A stretch of 64,000 nt of DNA from VRUE01 sp035712345 (GCA_035712345.1 DASTAY010000043.1:1-64000); one strand, 5' to 3'. Counted from the first letter of the stretch, positions 24,451-32,815 are shown. Program-made: numbers and translations. The notes: a model not told the origin generated them from the sequence alone.

Positions 24451-25093
24451 GACGAAGATCCTGCTCGCTGACGACCACGTTGTCGTCCGCGACGGGTTGC
24501 GGATGGTGCTCGACGCGGTTCCCGACCTCGAAGTCGTCGCCGAGGCCGACGATGGCGCCGAGGCTGTGGATCGGGCGATCGCCGAGGAGATCGATCTCGT
24601 GATTCTCGACGTCTCGATGCCCCGGATGACGGGCCTGCAGGCAGCCAGAGAGATCGCTCGCAGAAAGCCCGCGCTGCGAATCCTGATGCTCTCGATGCAC
24701 GAGAACGAGCAGTATCTGTTCGAAGCACTGAAAGCGGGGGCGTCGGGCTACGTGCTGAAGTCGGTGGCCAACCGCGATCTGATTGAGGCCTGCCGGGCGA
24801 CGATGCGGGGAGAGCCCTTTCTGTACCCGGCTGCGGTGACCACCTTGGTGCGCGACTATCTGGATGGGGCGCGTCGGGGGGAGACGATTCCCCGGGATCC
24901 GCTGACGCCACGCGAACTCGAAGTGGTGAAGCTCATCGCCGAAGGCCACACCAGCGAGGAGATTGCCCAGATGCTGGTGATCAGCAAGAAGACGGTCGAT
25001 CGCCATCGCGCCAACATGCTCGAGAAGCTGGGCATGCGAAACCGGGTTGAGCTGACCCGCTACGCGATCAGGCGAGGGTTGGTCGAGCCCTGA
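24434..25093 (+). CDS. NarL/LuxR-family response regulator
   Basis: 219 aa. Receiver domain with acidic pair (LLADDHVVVRDG), phospho-acceptor D59 in LVILDVSMPRMTG and lysine in GYVLKSV; LuxR-type HTH at about 150-205 (LTPRELEVVKLIAEGHTSEE, KKTVDRHRANMLEKLG). The start ATG 24434 lies within the kinase gene. With the kinase it forms a complete two-component system. Proximity to the nitrate island makes control of anaerobic or redox genes possible, but nothing in the sequence proves the target. Confidence 0.92.
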   Translation: MPVPLKTKILLADDHVVVRDGLRMVLDAVPDLEVVAEADDGAEAVDRAIAEEIDLVILDVSMPRMTGLQAAREIARRKPALRILMLSMHENEQYLFEALKAGASGYVLKSVANRDLIEACRATMRGEPFLYPAAVTTLVRDYLDGARRGETIPRDPLTPRELEVVKLIAEGHTSEEIAQMLVISKKTVDRHRANMLEKLGMRNRVELTRYAIRRGLVEP

Positions 25094-25215
25094 GCATTCC
25101 GCGAGGTCTTGGCGAGGAACTTGAGGCTAAACACCCATTGCCGCGGCTGGCGGATCGCTTCATGCTTGAGTCGATGTCCCGTAAGGGATTCCCAGCCAAG
25201 AGTCAGGAGGTTCAG

Positions 25216-25386
25216 ATGTATCAGGTTTCGCAGCAATCCAGGCCGGCCCGGTCGAGTCTCTCCGCTGCCACCACCCGAGTGCAGAACCTCCGACACCCAC
25301 GCGCGCTCAGAGCAGCCAGATCCGTGTCGACGAGGAACCGGCAGCGAGAGCGCGACCAGGCTCCGATCACAGCGCGTCCGATCTGA
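25216..25386 (+). CDS. possible small basic protein
   Basis: 56 aa from ATG 25216 with AGGAGG at 25205-25210. It is Arg/Ser/Gln-rich (MYQVSQQSRPARSS) with no recognised motif. The good ribosome-binding site is the main argument. The rest of 25094-25482 holds nothing else I can support. Confidence 0.35.
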   Translation: MYQVSQQSRPARSSLSAATTRVQNLRHPRALRAARSVSTRNRQRERDQAPITARPI

Positions 25387-25482
25387 AGTCGGCCGCGGCC
25401 GAGGCATTGGCTGCCCTCGAGGTCGACTCGGGACGCCAGCGGTAATCCTGGCCGCGGTGAGTCAAGCCGACTGGCTTCGTCC

Positions 25483-25671
25483 TCAGCGGAGTCTGTCCAC
25501 TTCGATCTCGCTCGGCTCCCTATTGACTTCCCAGGTCCAGACCGCAGGGGGGTCGCTGGCCGGAAAGGAGGCGTGGCCCGCCTCGTCGGCCCTTGTCAAG
25601 GCGGACTTCGCCGGTTTCTCGTACGCCGCTTCTCGCTTGATAGGAGTGTCTGGAAAACATGGCTCGGTCAT
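25483..25671 (-). CDS. small protein with FPASDPP motif
   Basis: 62 aa from ATG 25671 (an ATG at 25680 is also in frame). The centre reads ADEAGHASFPASDPPAVWTW, a short motif found in many small bacterial proteins of unknown function. A second protein with nearly the same motif is encoded at 57996-58289, next to the second NO-stress cassette. No membrane segment. The pairing with respiratory or nitrosative-stress loci suggests a related role, but no function is known. Confidence 0.55.
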   Translation of the reverse strand: MTEPCFPDTPIKREAAYEKPAKSALTRADEAGHASFPASDPPAVWTWEVNREPSEIEVDRLR

Positions 25672-25791
25672 GCATCCCATGTTGCCATGCTGTGTACCAG
25701 CTCGACATGGGTTCCTATACCCACCCGGGCAATCGGGTTCAGGTTGCGACCCCTTTTGGCGACAGCCGGCTCGGGGACGCCGGTCCAAACG

Positions 25792-26112
25792 CTACGAGGC
25801 GGATCCGGAGCTGTTGCCCGGCGAGCTTTCGGCTTGGAGCACCGAGGGCTGGAGACCGAGCAAGCGCAGGTCCCCCAGCAGTTCGGCCAGGCTTTGGTCG
25901 TCGAGCGGTAACTCGGGCGGGCTTATGCCGAGCTCGATCTGCCATCCAACTCCGATCTCGCCCTCGGGGCCGGCTTGGCTGAGGCGCAAGAGACGAATCG
26001 CTGCCCCGGGAGCCTCTTCACCGAGGCGTCTGACCTCTGCGGTCAGCCACTGCTGCAGATCCTCGTCGGAGACGGGCGCGAATGGATGGCAGCGGACTGC
26101 GATTTGGCTCAT
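25792..26112 (-). CDS. hypothetical protein
   Basis: 106 aa, soluble, alpha/beta in character: MSQIAVRCHPFAPVSDEDL, then AAIRLLRLSQAGPEGEIGVG, then an acidic helical C-terminus ending in a Ser/Gly tail. I do not recognise the family. It diverges from the haem-copper oxidase gene and shares its 153-bp upstream region, which contains an 8-7-8 inverted repeat. Confidence 0.6.
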   Translation of the reverse strand: MSQIAVRCHPFAPVSDEDLQQWLTAEVRRLGEEAPGAAIRLLRLSQAGPEGEIGVGWQIELGISPPELPLDDQSLAELLGDLRLLGLQPSVLQAESSPGNSSGSAS

Positions 26113-26220
26113 GGCTCGATTGTCGGCGGTGGGGACGCGCGCGGCAATGGGTGGTCATATCCATTTCCGATTTCTGAAACTGGCAACGACGCGGCGGCGA
26201 GCACAGCGCGGGGCTGCTAA

Positions 26221-26243
26221 TTTATCCATTACTTGTAGGAAAA
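26221..26243. promoter_or_regulatory. imperfect 8-7-8 inverted repeat upstream of oxidase gene
   Basis: TTTATCCA-N7-TAGGAAAA, five of eight symmetric positions. It lies 22 bp before the oxidase start. A weaker member of the series; accept only if the motif is confirmed elsewhere. Confidence 0.35.
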
Positions 26244-26265
26244 AGATGATGCGACCGGATGTTTG

Positions 26266-28269
26266 ATGGCAGACACCGCACTCCAACGATCGGCAACGAC
26301 GGCAGACCGCGCCGCGACCGATCCCCAAACCCTCGGGTTCGGCGTCTCCGGAGACGAGCTCCTCCGCAAGTGGATGCGAGGCATCGCCGGAGCTCTCGCT
26401 GGCGGCGCCTTCGGCTTCGCCCTAGTCATCGGTTTGCGGGCGATCTCCGGGCTGCCTGTCTTCCAGACCGAGCAGACCGGCTACCCCCACATCGTCGTCC
26501 CCTTGTTCACCGCGCCGCTCGGCTTCCTTCTCGGCTTCGGCGCGTTCGACTACTGGCTGCGCTGGGCGCTGGGCGCCCCGACTCGACCCGAGGACCATTC
26601 CGATCACGGGGCCGCGAGCTGGCGCGACTACTTCACCTTCAACACCGATCACAAGGTGATCGGCATCCAGTACATCGTCACCACTTTCTTCTTCTTTTTC
26701 ATTGGCGGCCTGCTGGCGATGTTGATTCGCGCCAACCTGGCCCAGCCGGGCTCCCAGATCGTCAACCCCGCGAGCTACAACTCGATCTTCTCCGCCCACG
26801 GGACGATCATGATCTTCCTCTTTGTGATCCCGGTCTTCGCCGGCATCGCCAACTACGTCCTGCCGTTGATGCTTGGCGCGCCGGACATGGCCTTCCCCCG
26901 GCTCAACGCGCTCAGCTTCTGGCTGCTGCCGGTGGCGGGGATCATCTTCCTCTCGAGCTTCCTCGTGCCGGGCGGGGCCTTCGATGCCGGCTGGACCGGC
27001 TACGCTCCGCTGTCCACCGGGGCGCCGCTCGGGCAGAGTTTCTTCAACGTCGGTGTTCAGTTCGCCGGCTTCTCCTCGATCCTCGCCGCGCTCAACTTCC
27101 TGGTCACGATCGTCACCATGCGCGCCCCGGGGATGACCTTCTGGCGGATGCCGCTGCTGGTCTGGGCGAACCTCGCGACCTCGCTGCTCGTCGTCGCAGC
27201 GACGCCTTTCATCGCCGGCGTGCAGTTCATGGTCCTCTTCGACCGCATCCTGCACACGAACTTCTTCCAGTTCGCCGCTGGCGGGGACGTGATCAGCTAC
27301 CAGCACATCTTCTGGTTCTACTCGCACCCAGCCGTCTACATAATGATCATCCCCGGCTTCGGGATGATCAGCGAGGTGATCTCCACCCACTCGCGCAAAC
27401 CGATCTTCGGCTACCGGCTGATGTCGCTCTCGCTGATCGCGATCATCGTGCTCAGCTACTCGGTCTGGGCTCACCACATGTTCGTCGCCGGGATGTTCAG
27501 CTGGCTGCGGGTGCCGATGATGCTGACCTCGGTGCTGATCGCGGTGCCGACCGGGATCAAGATCTTCTCCTGGCTGGGGACGCTGTTCTTCGGCAAGATC
27601 AACCTTCGCTCCACCTCGATGCTCTTTGCGCTTGGCTTCATCATCAGCTTTATCGTTGGCGGGATCAGCGGCGTATTGCTGGCTCTGGTGCCGATCGACA
27701 TCCATGTCACCGACACCTACTTCATCGTCGCCCACATCCACTTCGTCCTCTTCGCCGGCTCGGTCTTCACGATCTTCGCCGGCGTCTACTACTGGTTCCC
27801 GAAGATCACTGGGCGGATGTATGACGAGAGGCTTGGGCGGGTTCACTTCTGGGGCACCCTGATCGGAACCTGGGGCACCTTCCTGCCGATGTTCTGGATC
27901 GGGATGGACGGGATGCCACGGCGGGTCGCCAGCTACGCCGCCCAATTTGGAGAGTGGAACCTCTTGATCAGCTGCTTCGGCTTCCTACTCGGCGCCACCC
28001 AGCTCGTCTTCCTCTACAACATGGTCGTCAGCTGGCGCTTCGGGCCTCGGGCCTCCGGCAACCCCTGGCGAGCGAACTCAATCGAGTGGCAGGTTTCCTC
28101 GCCGCCGCCGCGCTTCAACTTCGATCGGATTCCGCGTGTTGTCGGCGGGCCTTACGAATACGGGATCCCCGGTGCCAGGCACGCCCTGATGAATGAGTCC
28201 GAAAGACCTCCGGCCCATCCTTCGACTCCCACCGTGGCGGCGGCAGCGGGAGAGCCATCGTCGCAATGA
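26266..28269 (+). CDS. haem-copper oxidase subunit I, A2 type, without adjacent subunit II
   Basis: 667 aa membrane protein. All metal ligands are present: low-spin haem His in SAHGTIMIFLF, CuB ligands in FWFYSHPAVY and VWAHHMFVAG, and haem a3/a ligands in VAHIHFVLFAG. The cross-linked Tyr is kept (HPAVY). The YSHP signature, with the usual glutamate replaced, marks the A2 subfamily; D-channel (GAPDMAFPRLNALSFW) and K-channel lysine (PTGIKIFSW) residues are kept, which favours O2 reduction over NO reduction. Two extra N-terminal membrane segments (about 35-60, 75-100) precede the core. No CuA subunit II or subunit III gene is adjacent. ATG 26266 is preferred over TTG 26263. Confidence 0.88.
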   Translation: MADTALQRSATTADRAATDPQTLGFGVSGDELLRKWMRGIAGALAGGAFGFALVIGLRAISGLPVFQTEQTGYPHIVVPLFTAPLGFLLGFGAFDYWLRWALGAPTRPEDHSDHGAASWRDYFTFNTDHKVIGIQYIVTTFFFFFIGGLLAMLIRANLAQPGSQIVNPASYNSIFSAHGTIMIFLFVIPVFAGIANYVLPLMLGAPDMAFPRLNALSFWLLPVAGIIFLSSFLVPGGAFDAGWTGYAPLSTGAPLGQSFFNVGVQFAGFSSILAALNFLVTIVTMRAPGMTFWRMPLLVWANLATSLLVVAATPFIAGVQFMVLFDRILHTNFFQFAAGGDVISYQHIFWFYSHPAVYIMIIPGFGMISEVISTHSRKPIFGYRLMSLSLIAIIVLSYSVWAHHMFVAGMFSWLRVPMMLTSVLIAVPTGIKIFSWLGTLFFGKINLRSTSMLFALGFIISFIVGGISGVLLALVPIDIHVTDTYFIVAHIHFVLFAGSVFTIFAGVYYWFPKITGRMYDERLGRVHFWGTLIGTWGTFLPMFWIGMDGMPRRVASYAAQFGEWNLLISCFGFLLGATQLVFLYNMVVSWRFGPRASGNPWRANSIEWQVSSPPPRFNFDRIPRVVGGPYEYGIPGARHALMNESERPPAHPSTPTVAAAAGEPSSQ

Positions 28270-28273
28270 AACG

Positions 28274-28296
28274 TTTGCACAAACTGTCTATGCAAA
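28274..28296. promoter_or_regulatory. 8-7-8 inverted repeat upstream of SufR-like gene 1
   Basis: TTTGCACA-N7-TATGCAAA, one mismatch. It ends 9 bp before the start codon of the regulator and is followed by ACTTG, which also follows the site at 58290. Position fits autoregulation. Confidence 0.6.
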
Positions 28297-28305
28297 ACTT
28301 GGATC

Positions 28306-28956
28306 ATGGATCTCCCTAACTCAACTGACGACCCACTGGCGCAGCCGACGCGGGCGCGTATCTTCGCCTTGTTGGTGGAATTGGGGGAAGCCGTTGGAAC
28401 CGACGACCTGGCGACGCGGCTCGACCTGCACCCCAACGGCGTGCGGGTCCACCTCGAGCGACTACGGGAGGCCGGCCTTGTCGAGCGCCGCCAGGAGCGA
28501 GGGGGGAGGGGGCGTCCCGGCGACCGCTGGACGGTGGCCCCCGGCGCGCAGCCGGCCGGCCGGCCTCCCTCCGCCTATGCCAACCTGGCAATCTGGCTGG
28601 CGCGCGCCATGCCCGCCGGCCCGACCCGGCTGCGGGAAGTCGAGCGGACCGGCCGGGAGATAGGCCGGGAGCTTGCCCCCAAGGAGAACGACGACCCTGT
28701 CGAGGGCCTGCGCCAGAGCCTCGCGGCGCTCGGCTTTCAACCTGCGATGAAGGTGAAAACCGACGGCAGCCTGACCTGCAGACTTGAAAACTGCCCATAT
28801 CGCGACTCGGCGCGCGAGAACGCCGATGTCGTCTGCACCCTGCACCGCGGGATCACGGCCGGCGTCCTCGAGAAGCTCGATCCGAAGGCCAAGCTGACCG
28901 GCTTCGAGCCTCACGATCCCGATCGGGCTGGCTGCCTGATCGAGGTCTCCAGGTGA
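28306..28956 (+). CDS. SufR-like Fe-S cluster-binding transcriptional regulator (COG2345), copy 1
   Basis: 216 aa. An N-terminal winged helix (PTRARIFALLVELGEAVGTD, LDLHPNGVRVHLERLREAGL) with basic wing, followed by a sensor domain with four cysteines at about 158, 163, 177 and 210 (CRLENCPYRD, VVCTLHRG, AGCLIEV). This spacing matches the SufR/COG2345 family, in which such cysteines hold an Fe-S cluster; mycobacterial SufR is known to respond to NO. There is no Shine-Dalgarno site; the start is 9 bp after the operator, so the message may be leaderless. It overlaps the next gene by 4 bp. A close paralog lies at 58326. Confidence 0.85.
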   Translation: MDLPNSTDDPLAQPTRARIFALLVELGEAVGTDDLATRLDLHPNGVRVHLERLREAGLVERRQERGGRGRPGDRWTVAPGAQPAGRPPSAYANLAIWLARAMPAGPTRLREVERTGREIGRELAPKENDDPVEGLRQSLAALGFQPAMKVKTDGSLTCRLENCPYRDSARENADVVCTLHRGITAGVLEKLDPKAKLTGFEPHDPDRAGCLIEVSR

Positions 28957-30224
28957 GCAGCTCCGCCGCTCGCCACTGTCGCCAAAAGCCCCGTCCACGC
29001 CGCGAAGGCGATCTGCGCCCGACCGATGTCGTCGGCGCCTTTTTCATCTGCGGGATCGGCTTTCTGCTCGCCGCGGCAGCCGTTGGCATCGCCCAATGGC
29101 TCGCCCCGTGGCCGTGGGGCCACTGGCTCGCGCTGCATCTGGCCTTCGTCGGAGGCGTCTCGCAGCTGGTCCTCGGCGCCACCCAGTTCTTCGCCGGCGC
29201 CTTCCTCGCCACCGATCCACCCCCCCGAGCTCTTGTCCGCGCCCAGATCCTCTGCTGGAACGCCGGTGCGATCCTGCTCGCGATCGCCGTTCCCGAGCAT
29301 GCCGAGACGCTGATCTGGCCCGCGGTTGGCCTGCTGGTGAGCGGCTTGGCGGCCTGGGCGGCGGCGATTGCCGCGATGCGGCGATCATCGCTGCGACGCT
29401 CCCCGTGGGCCACCCGGTGGTACGTCAGCGGGTCATGCTTCCTCGGCCTGGGGATGGTGGCGGGGTCACTGCTGGCTCGTGGCGTTCCCTGGAGTCACGG
29501 CGATCTCCTCGGTGCCCATATGTCGTTGAACCTGGCGGGCTGGTTCGGCGCGGCGATCGTCGGCACCCTGCACACCTTCTTCCCATCGCTGACCCAAACC
29601 CAGTTTCGCTTTCCCCGTATGCAGGGAGTCGCGTTTCTCGCCTGGACCGCAGGCGTGGCGGCACTCGCCATCGGCTACGGCTGGGCACTCGAACCCCTGG
29701 CCCTGGCCGGTTGGCTCGGGCTCTGCGCGGGTGCGATCGCGCTCCTCGTCAACGTCGCCGCCTGCCTGCGCGACGCGACCCGGCCGCTCTCGCTGCCGGC
29801 GAGAATCGTCGCGGCGGCCCAGCCCTTCCTTCTCGCCGGCCTCCTGGTCGCCACGGTGTCGGCGATCGAGGGCGGTCCCGTCAACGCCCTCACCGGATCG
29901 ACCCGCACCGCCGTCGGGACCCTTCTAGTCAGCGGCTGGATCGGCCTCACCGTGCTCGGCTCGCTGACGCACCTGCTTGCTGTGGTCGTGAGGGTTCGCG
30001 GCGGCTTCGTGGCGCGGATGCCGGCGGCGCGACCACGACTCGACGGTTTGGTGGCCGCCCTGGCGATGGTCGGGATCGCGACCCTGGCGCTCTCGCAGTC
30101 GCTCGGCCTCGACGGGCTGCGGAGTCCCGCGGTCGCGACGCTGCTCGTGGCCTACGCCATGCTCGCCGGTCGCATCGCAGTCCTTGCCGCGCGGGTCCTG
30201 CTTCGAGCCCGGCCGAGCCTTTGA
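28953..30224 (+). CDS. NnrS-like polytopic haem/copper membrane protein, copy 1
   Basis: 423 aa, about 12 membrane segments. Conserved histidines lie in WLALHLAFVGGVSQ (H62), SHGDLLGAHMSLNLAGW (H182, H189) and VGTLHTFFPS (H207). The arrangement resembles NnrS and the N-terminal membrane domain fused to copper nitrite reductase-like proteins in some actinobacteria, families tied to nitric-oxide metabolism; this is recognition by pattern only. Between a SufR-like regulator and a hemerythrin-like protein, with 4-bp and 1-bp overlaps, it is probably part of a NO-handling operon. A paralog lies at 58988. Confidence 0.75.
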   Translation: MSSSAARHCRQKPRPRREGDLRPTDVVGAFFICGIGFLLAAAAVGIAQWLAPWPWGHWLALHLAFVGGVSQLVLGATQFFAGAFLATDPPPRALVRAQILCWNAGAILLAIAVPEHAETLIWPAVGLLVSGLAAWAAAIAAMRRSSLRRSPWATRWYVSGSCFLGLGMVAGSLLARGVPWSHGDLLGAHMSLNLAGWFGAAIVGTLHTFFPSLTQTQFRFPRMQGVAFLAWTAGVAALAIGYGWALEPLALAGWLGLCAGAIALLVNVAACLRDATRPLSLPARIVAAAQPFLLAGLLVATVSAIEGGPVNALTGSTRTAVGTLLVSGWIGLTVLGSLTHLLAVVVRVRGGFVARMPAARPRLDGLVAALAMVGIATLALSQSLGLDGLRSPAVATLLVAYAMLAGRIAVLAARVLLRARPSL

Positions 30225-30655
30225 TGAAACGGGCGGAGGCGCTGCAGCCGCTCTCGCGCGATCACCTGAAGTCGTTGCTGGCCGCGAAGCGGCTGCGCGA
30301 GGCGACGGACGCCGCCGCCGCCGCCCAGGACTTCCTTGCCTTCTGGGAGTCCGAGGGGCGACACCACTTCCGCGTCGAGGAGGAGGTGCTGCTGCCGGGT
30401 TGGGCCTTGCATTGCCGCGTGGACCGCGTCGCGGTGGCGCGGATGCTGGAGGAGCACCTAGCGATCCGTCGCGGGGCCCTGCGCGCCGTCGCCGCGGAAG
30501 CGTCGATCGAGGAGCTGGCAGAGCTGGGCCAGCTCCTCGACGATCACGTCCGCTTCGAGGAGCGTGAGCTCTTCCCAATGATCGAGGAGGCGCTGGACCC
30601 TGACGACCTCAACCGCCTGGCAGCGGCCATCGAACGCGCCGAGGAGCACCATTGA
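30224..30655 (+). CDS. hemerythrin-like cation-binding protein, copy 1
   Basis: 143 aa four-helix-bundle protein. Candidate di-iron ligands are H14 (SRDHL), H47/H48 and E52-E54 (RHHFRVEEE), H78 (EEHLAIRR), and H108 with E112 (DDHVRFEERELFP), matching the hemerythrin HHE pattern. The start ATG 30224 overlaps the stop of the membrane protein (TGATG). Hemerythrin-like proteins bind O2 or NO or repair iron centres; in this operon NO is the likelier ligand. A paralog lies at 60310. Confidence 0.85.
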   Translation: MKRAEALQPLSRDHLKSLLAAKRLREATDAAAAAQDFLAFWESEGRHHFRVEEEVLLPGWALHCRVDRVAVARMLEEHLAIRRGALRAVAAEASIEELAELGQLLDDHVRFEERELFPMIEEALDPDDLNRLAAAIERAEEHH

Positions 30656-30666
30656 GTGGCGCTGCG

Positions 30667-31035
30667 ATGGACATCCGGCTGAAGCGCGCCTACGAGCCCG
30701 CGGAGCCCTGCGACGGCTATCGCGCCCTGATCGACCGCCTCTGGCCGCGTGGCGTGTCGCGTGACCGCGCCCGGCTCGACGAGTGGGATCGCGAGCTGGC
30801 GCCGAGCGCCGAGCTGCGGCAATGGTTCGGCCACGAGCCCGGCCGCTTTGAGGAGTTTCGTCGGCGCTACCTCGTGGAACTGCGACAGCATCGCCCTGCG
30901 CTGGCGAGATTGCGGCGGCGGGCTCGGGAAGGCACGCTCACCCTCGTCTACGCGGCCAAGAACACCGAGTACAACGACGCGGTCGTCCTCGCGGAGGCCT
31001 TGAGGCGGGGATTGCCACGCGGAGCACGGCGCTGA
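30667..31035 (+). CDS. DUF488 family protein
   Basis: 122 aa from ATG 30667 (a TTG at 30652 overlapping the previous stop is an alternative). The family pattern is clear: IRLKRAYEPAEPCDGYRALI, DRLWPRGVSRDRARLDEW, WFGHEPGRFEEFRRRY and LVYAAKNTEYNDAVVL. These small proteins have no proven biochemical role. It sits in the same co-directional run as the hemerythrin and the DNA glycosylase. Confidence 0.85.
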   Translation: MDIRLKRAYEPAEPCDGYRALIDRLWPRGVSRDRARLDEWDRELAPSAELRQWFGHEPGRFEEFRRRYLVELRQHRPALARLRRRAREGTLTLVYAAKNTEYNDAVVLAEALRRGLPRGARR

Positions 31036-31985
31036 CCGGCGAGGACTCGAGGGCGGAGCCCCGTCGCGAGCGTCGGTTCACGATCGAGCCATCGGCGCCG
31101 TTTCGGCTCGACCTCACGGCGTGGGCCTTGCGGCGCCGCCCCCATAACGAGACCGACCGATGGGACGGGCGGATCTACCGGCGAGCGCTCCCGTTCGGCG
31201 ATCGTGCGCTGGCGCTCGCGGTGACCCAGGGCGGGTCGCGGGATGATCCGCGAATGGAGGTCACGCTCGAGGGCGGTGCAATCGATCGCGGCACCGAAGC
31301 ACAGGCGCGCAGCGCCCTGGAGAGACTCCTCGGCCTACGGGTCGACCTCTCTGGCTTCGCGACGATGGCTGCAGCCGACCCATCGCTGGATGGGCTGGCC
31401 ACACGGATGCGCGGGCTGAGGCCGCCACGCTTCCCGACCGTTTTCGAGGGATTGGTCAACGGCGTCGCCTGTCAACAGCTCTCCCTCGATGTCGGTGTCC
31501 ACCTGCTCAACCGACTCACCGCCGCTCACGGGCAAGCGGTTGGCGGTGAGCCAGATCGGCTTCACGCCTTCCCGGGCCCATCGGAGCTCGCCGCCGTGGA
31601 TCCCGCCGAGGTCAAGCGCCTCGGGTTCAGCCTGGCGAAGGCGCGGACGATCGTCACCAGCGCGAGGGCGATCGTCGATGGCGCCCTGAACCTCGAGGTG
31701 CTGGAGGACGCCGAGGATGCCGAGGTGATCGAGCGTCTGACGGCCATCCACGGCGTCGGTCGCTGGACCGCGGAGTACGTGATGCTGCGAGGGCTCGGCC
31801 GCCTGCACATATTTCCCGGCGACGATGTCGGCGCCCGCAACAAAATGAGTGCATTCCTCGGACTCGGCGGGCAGCTCGACTACGAGAGGGTGAAGAGAGT
31901 GGTCTCGCGATGGTGGCCCTTTGGCGGGCTCGTGTACTTCCATCTGCTGCTCGACTCACTCTTCCAGGCCGGCCTGGTCGCCTAG
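31032..31985 (+). CDS. DNA-3-methyladenine glycosylase II-like (AlkA/HhH-GPD)
   Basis: Removes alkylated bases. The helix-hairpin-helix and catalytic segment read LTAIHGVGRWTAEYVMLRGL with IFPGDDVGARNKM supplying the catalytic aspartate; FEGLVNGVACQQLSLDVG is the N-terminal GPD helix. Homology begins before any ATG/GTG/TTG: the segment RRFTIEPSAPFRLDLTAWAL is encoded upstream of TTG 31128. CTG 31032, overlapping the DUF488 stop as CTGA, is therefore the best candidate start, though rare. It would protect DNA from nitrosative alkylation damage, consistent with the surrounding stress genes. Confidence 0.8.
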   Translation: MTGEDSRAEPRRERRFTIEPSAPFRLDLTAWALRRRPHNETDRWDGRIYRRALPFGDRALALAVTQGGSRDDPRMEVTLEGGAIDRGTEAQARSALERLLGLRVDLSGFATMAAADPSLDGLATRMRGLRPPRFPTVFEGLVNGVACQQLSLDVGVHLLNRLTAAHGQAVGGEPDRLHAFPGPSELAAVDPAEVKRLGFSLAKARTIVTSARAIVDGALNLEVLEDAEDAEVIERLTAIHGVGRWTAEYVMLRGLGRLHIFPGDDVGARNKMSAFLGLGGQLDYERVKRVVSRWWPFGGLVYFHLLLDSLFQAGLVA

Positions 31986-32017
31986 GTGGATTCATCAGCC
32001 GAGCGTTTGGGGTCTAT

Positions 32018-32040
32018 TTTACACAGTGATATTATGTAAA
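32018..32040. promoter_or_regulatory. 8-7-8 inverted repeat upstream of OsmC-like gene
   Basis: TTTACACA-N7-TATGTAAA, one mismatch from perfect symmetry, 39 bp before the OsmC-like start. Confidence 0.6.
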
Positions 32041-32079
32041 ATAAGCAGCCACCTGAGCTGCGCACCGAGAGGAGCAGTA

Positions 32080-32471
32080 ATGGCAATCGCAGCTCGCACC
32101 GCAAAGACCACCTGGTCAGCGATCTCGACGTCACCTGGGCCTCCCGCACGGAGGTTCCCGGCGGCAAGACCAGCCCGGAGGAGCTCTGCGCGGCAACGCA
32201 TTCGTCGTGCTTCGCGATGGCGCTCGCGCTCAAACTCGGGGAGTTGAAGAAGGCGCCGCGGGAGCTGCAGGTGAAGGCGACGGTGACCCTCGCGGAGGTC
32301 GACGGCCTGCCGACGATCGTCTCCTCGGCGCTCGATGTGGGCGGACGGGTCGACGGGCTCGATGCTCCCGCTTTCGAGGCGGTCGTCGCCGACGCTGCGG
32401 CCCTCTGTCCGGTCTCGCGCCTGTTCAGCGGCGCGGAGATCGCGGTCAGCAGCCATCTCCTGGACGGCTGA
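32080..32471 (+). pseudogene. OsmC/Ohr-family peroxiredoxin, internal deletion with frameshift
   Basis: ATG 32080 (ribosome site AGAGGAG) encodes MAIAARTAKTTW, the normal OsmC opening. After that, the family strand region of about 18-20 residues is missing and similarity resumes in another frame at 32118 (SDLDVTWASRTEVPGGKTSP), continuing to 32471. Both redox cysteines lie in the second part (HSSCFAM and ALCPVSR). A deletion of about 55 bp explains both the loss and the frame change, so this is more than a one-base sequencing error. Without the first frame the product has no good start. It sits between two 8-7-8 operators. Confidence 0.75.
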
Positions 32472-32501
32472 CCCCAAATCGACTTGAGACATGGCCTATG
32501 A

Positions 32502-32524
32502 TTTATACATGTTAGATGTATAAA
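32502..32524. promoter_or_regulatory. perfect 8-7-8 inverted repeat upstream of ferredoxin 1
   Basis: TTTATACA-N7-TGTATAAA, perfectly symmetric; symmetry extends outward through ATGA/TCAT. It ends 21 bp before the ferredoxin start. Confidence 0.65.
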
Positions 32525-32545
32525 TCATCGACGGAGGCGCGCCCA

Positions 32546-32815
32546 ATGGCATATGTGATCAACGAGCCCTGTATCGGCACCAAGGACAACTCCTGCGTGG
32601 AGGTCTGCCCGGTCGATTGCATCCATCCAACCCCGGACGAGCCCGACTACGACTCGGTCGAGATGCTCTATATCGACCCCGACGAGTGCATCGACTGCGA
32701 TGCCTGCGTGGAGGCCTGCCCTGTGGACGCGATCACGCCCGAGGACATGGTGCCGCCGGAGTGGCAGAAGTACATCGAGATCAACGCCGCCTACTACCGC
32801 AAGGACAAAGATTGA
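32546..32815 (+). CDS. fdxA: 7Fe ferredoxin (3Fe-4S/4Fe-4S), copy 1
   Basis: 89 aa. The first motif, CIGTKDNSCVEVCPVDC, and second, CIDCDACVEACPVDAI, give the seven-plus-one cysteine pattern of FdxA-type ferredoxins. The start ATG 32546 follows GGAGG (32534); an ATG at 32516 in frame lies inside the operator and is unlikely. It could donate electrons to the NO-stress proteins or act with the ferredoxin reductase at 20991. The paralog at 60846 is nearly identical over most of its length. Confidence 0.95.
   Translation: MAYVINEPCIGTKDNSCVEVCPVDCIHPTPDEPDYDSVEMLYIDPDECIDCDACVEACPVDAITPEDMVPPEWQKYIEINAAYYRKDKD

Noticed and set aside
26266..28269. Assignment as a nitric oxide reductase (NorB/eNOR)
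   Set aside because: The cross-linked Tyr and proton-channel residues of oxygen reductases are kept, which argues for an A2 oxidase despite the NO-related context.
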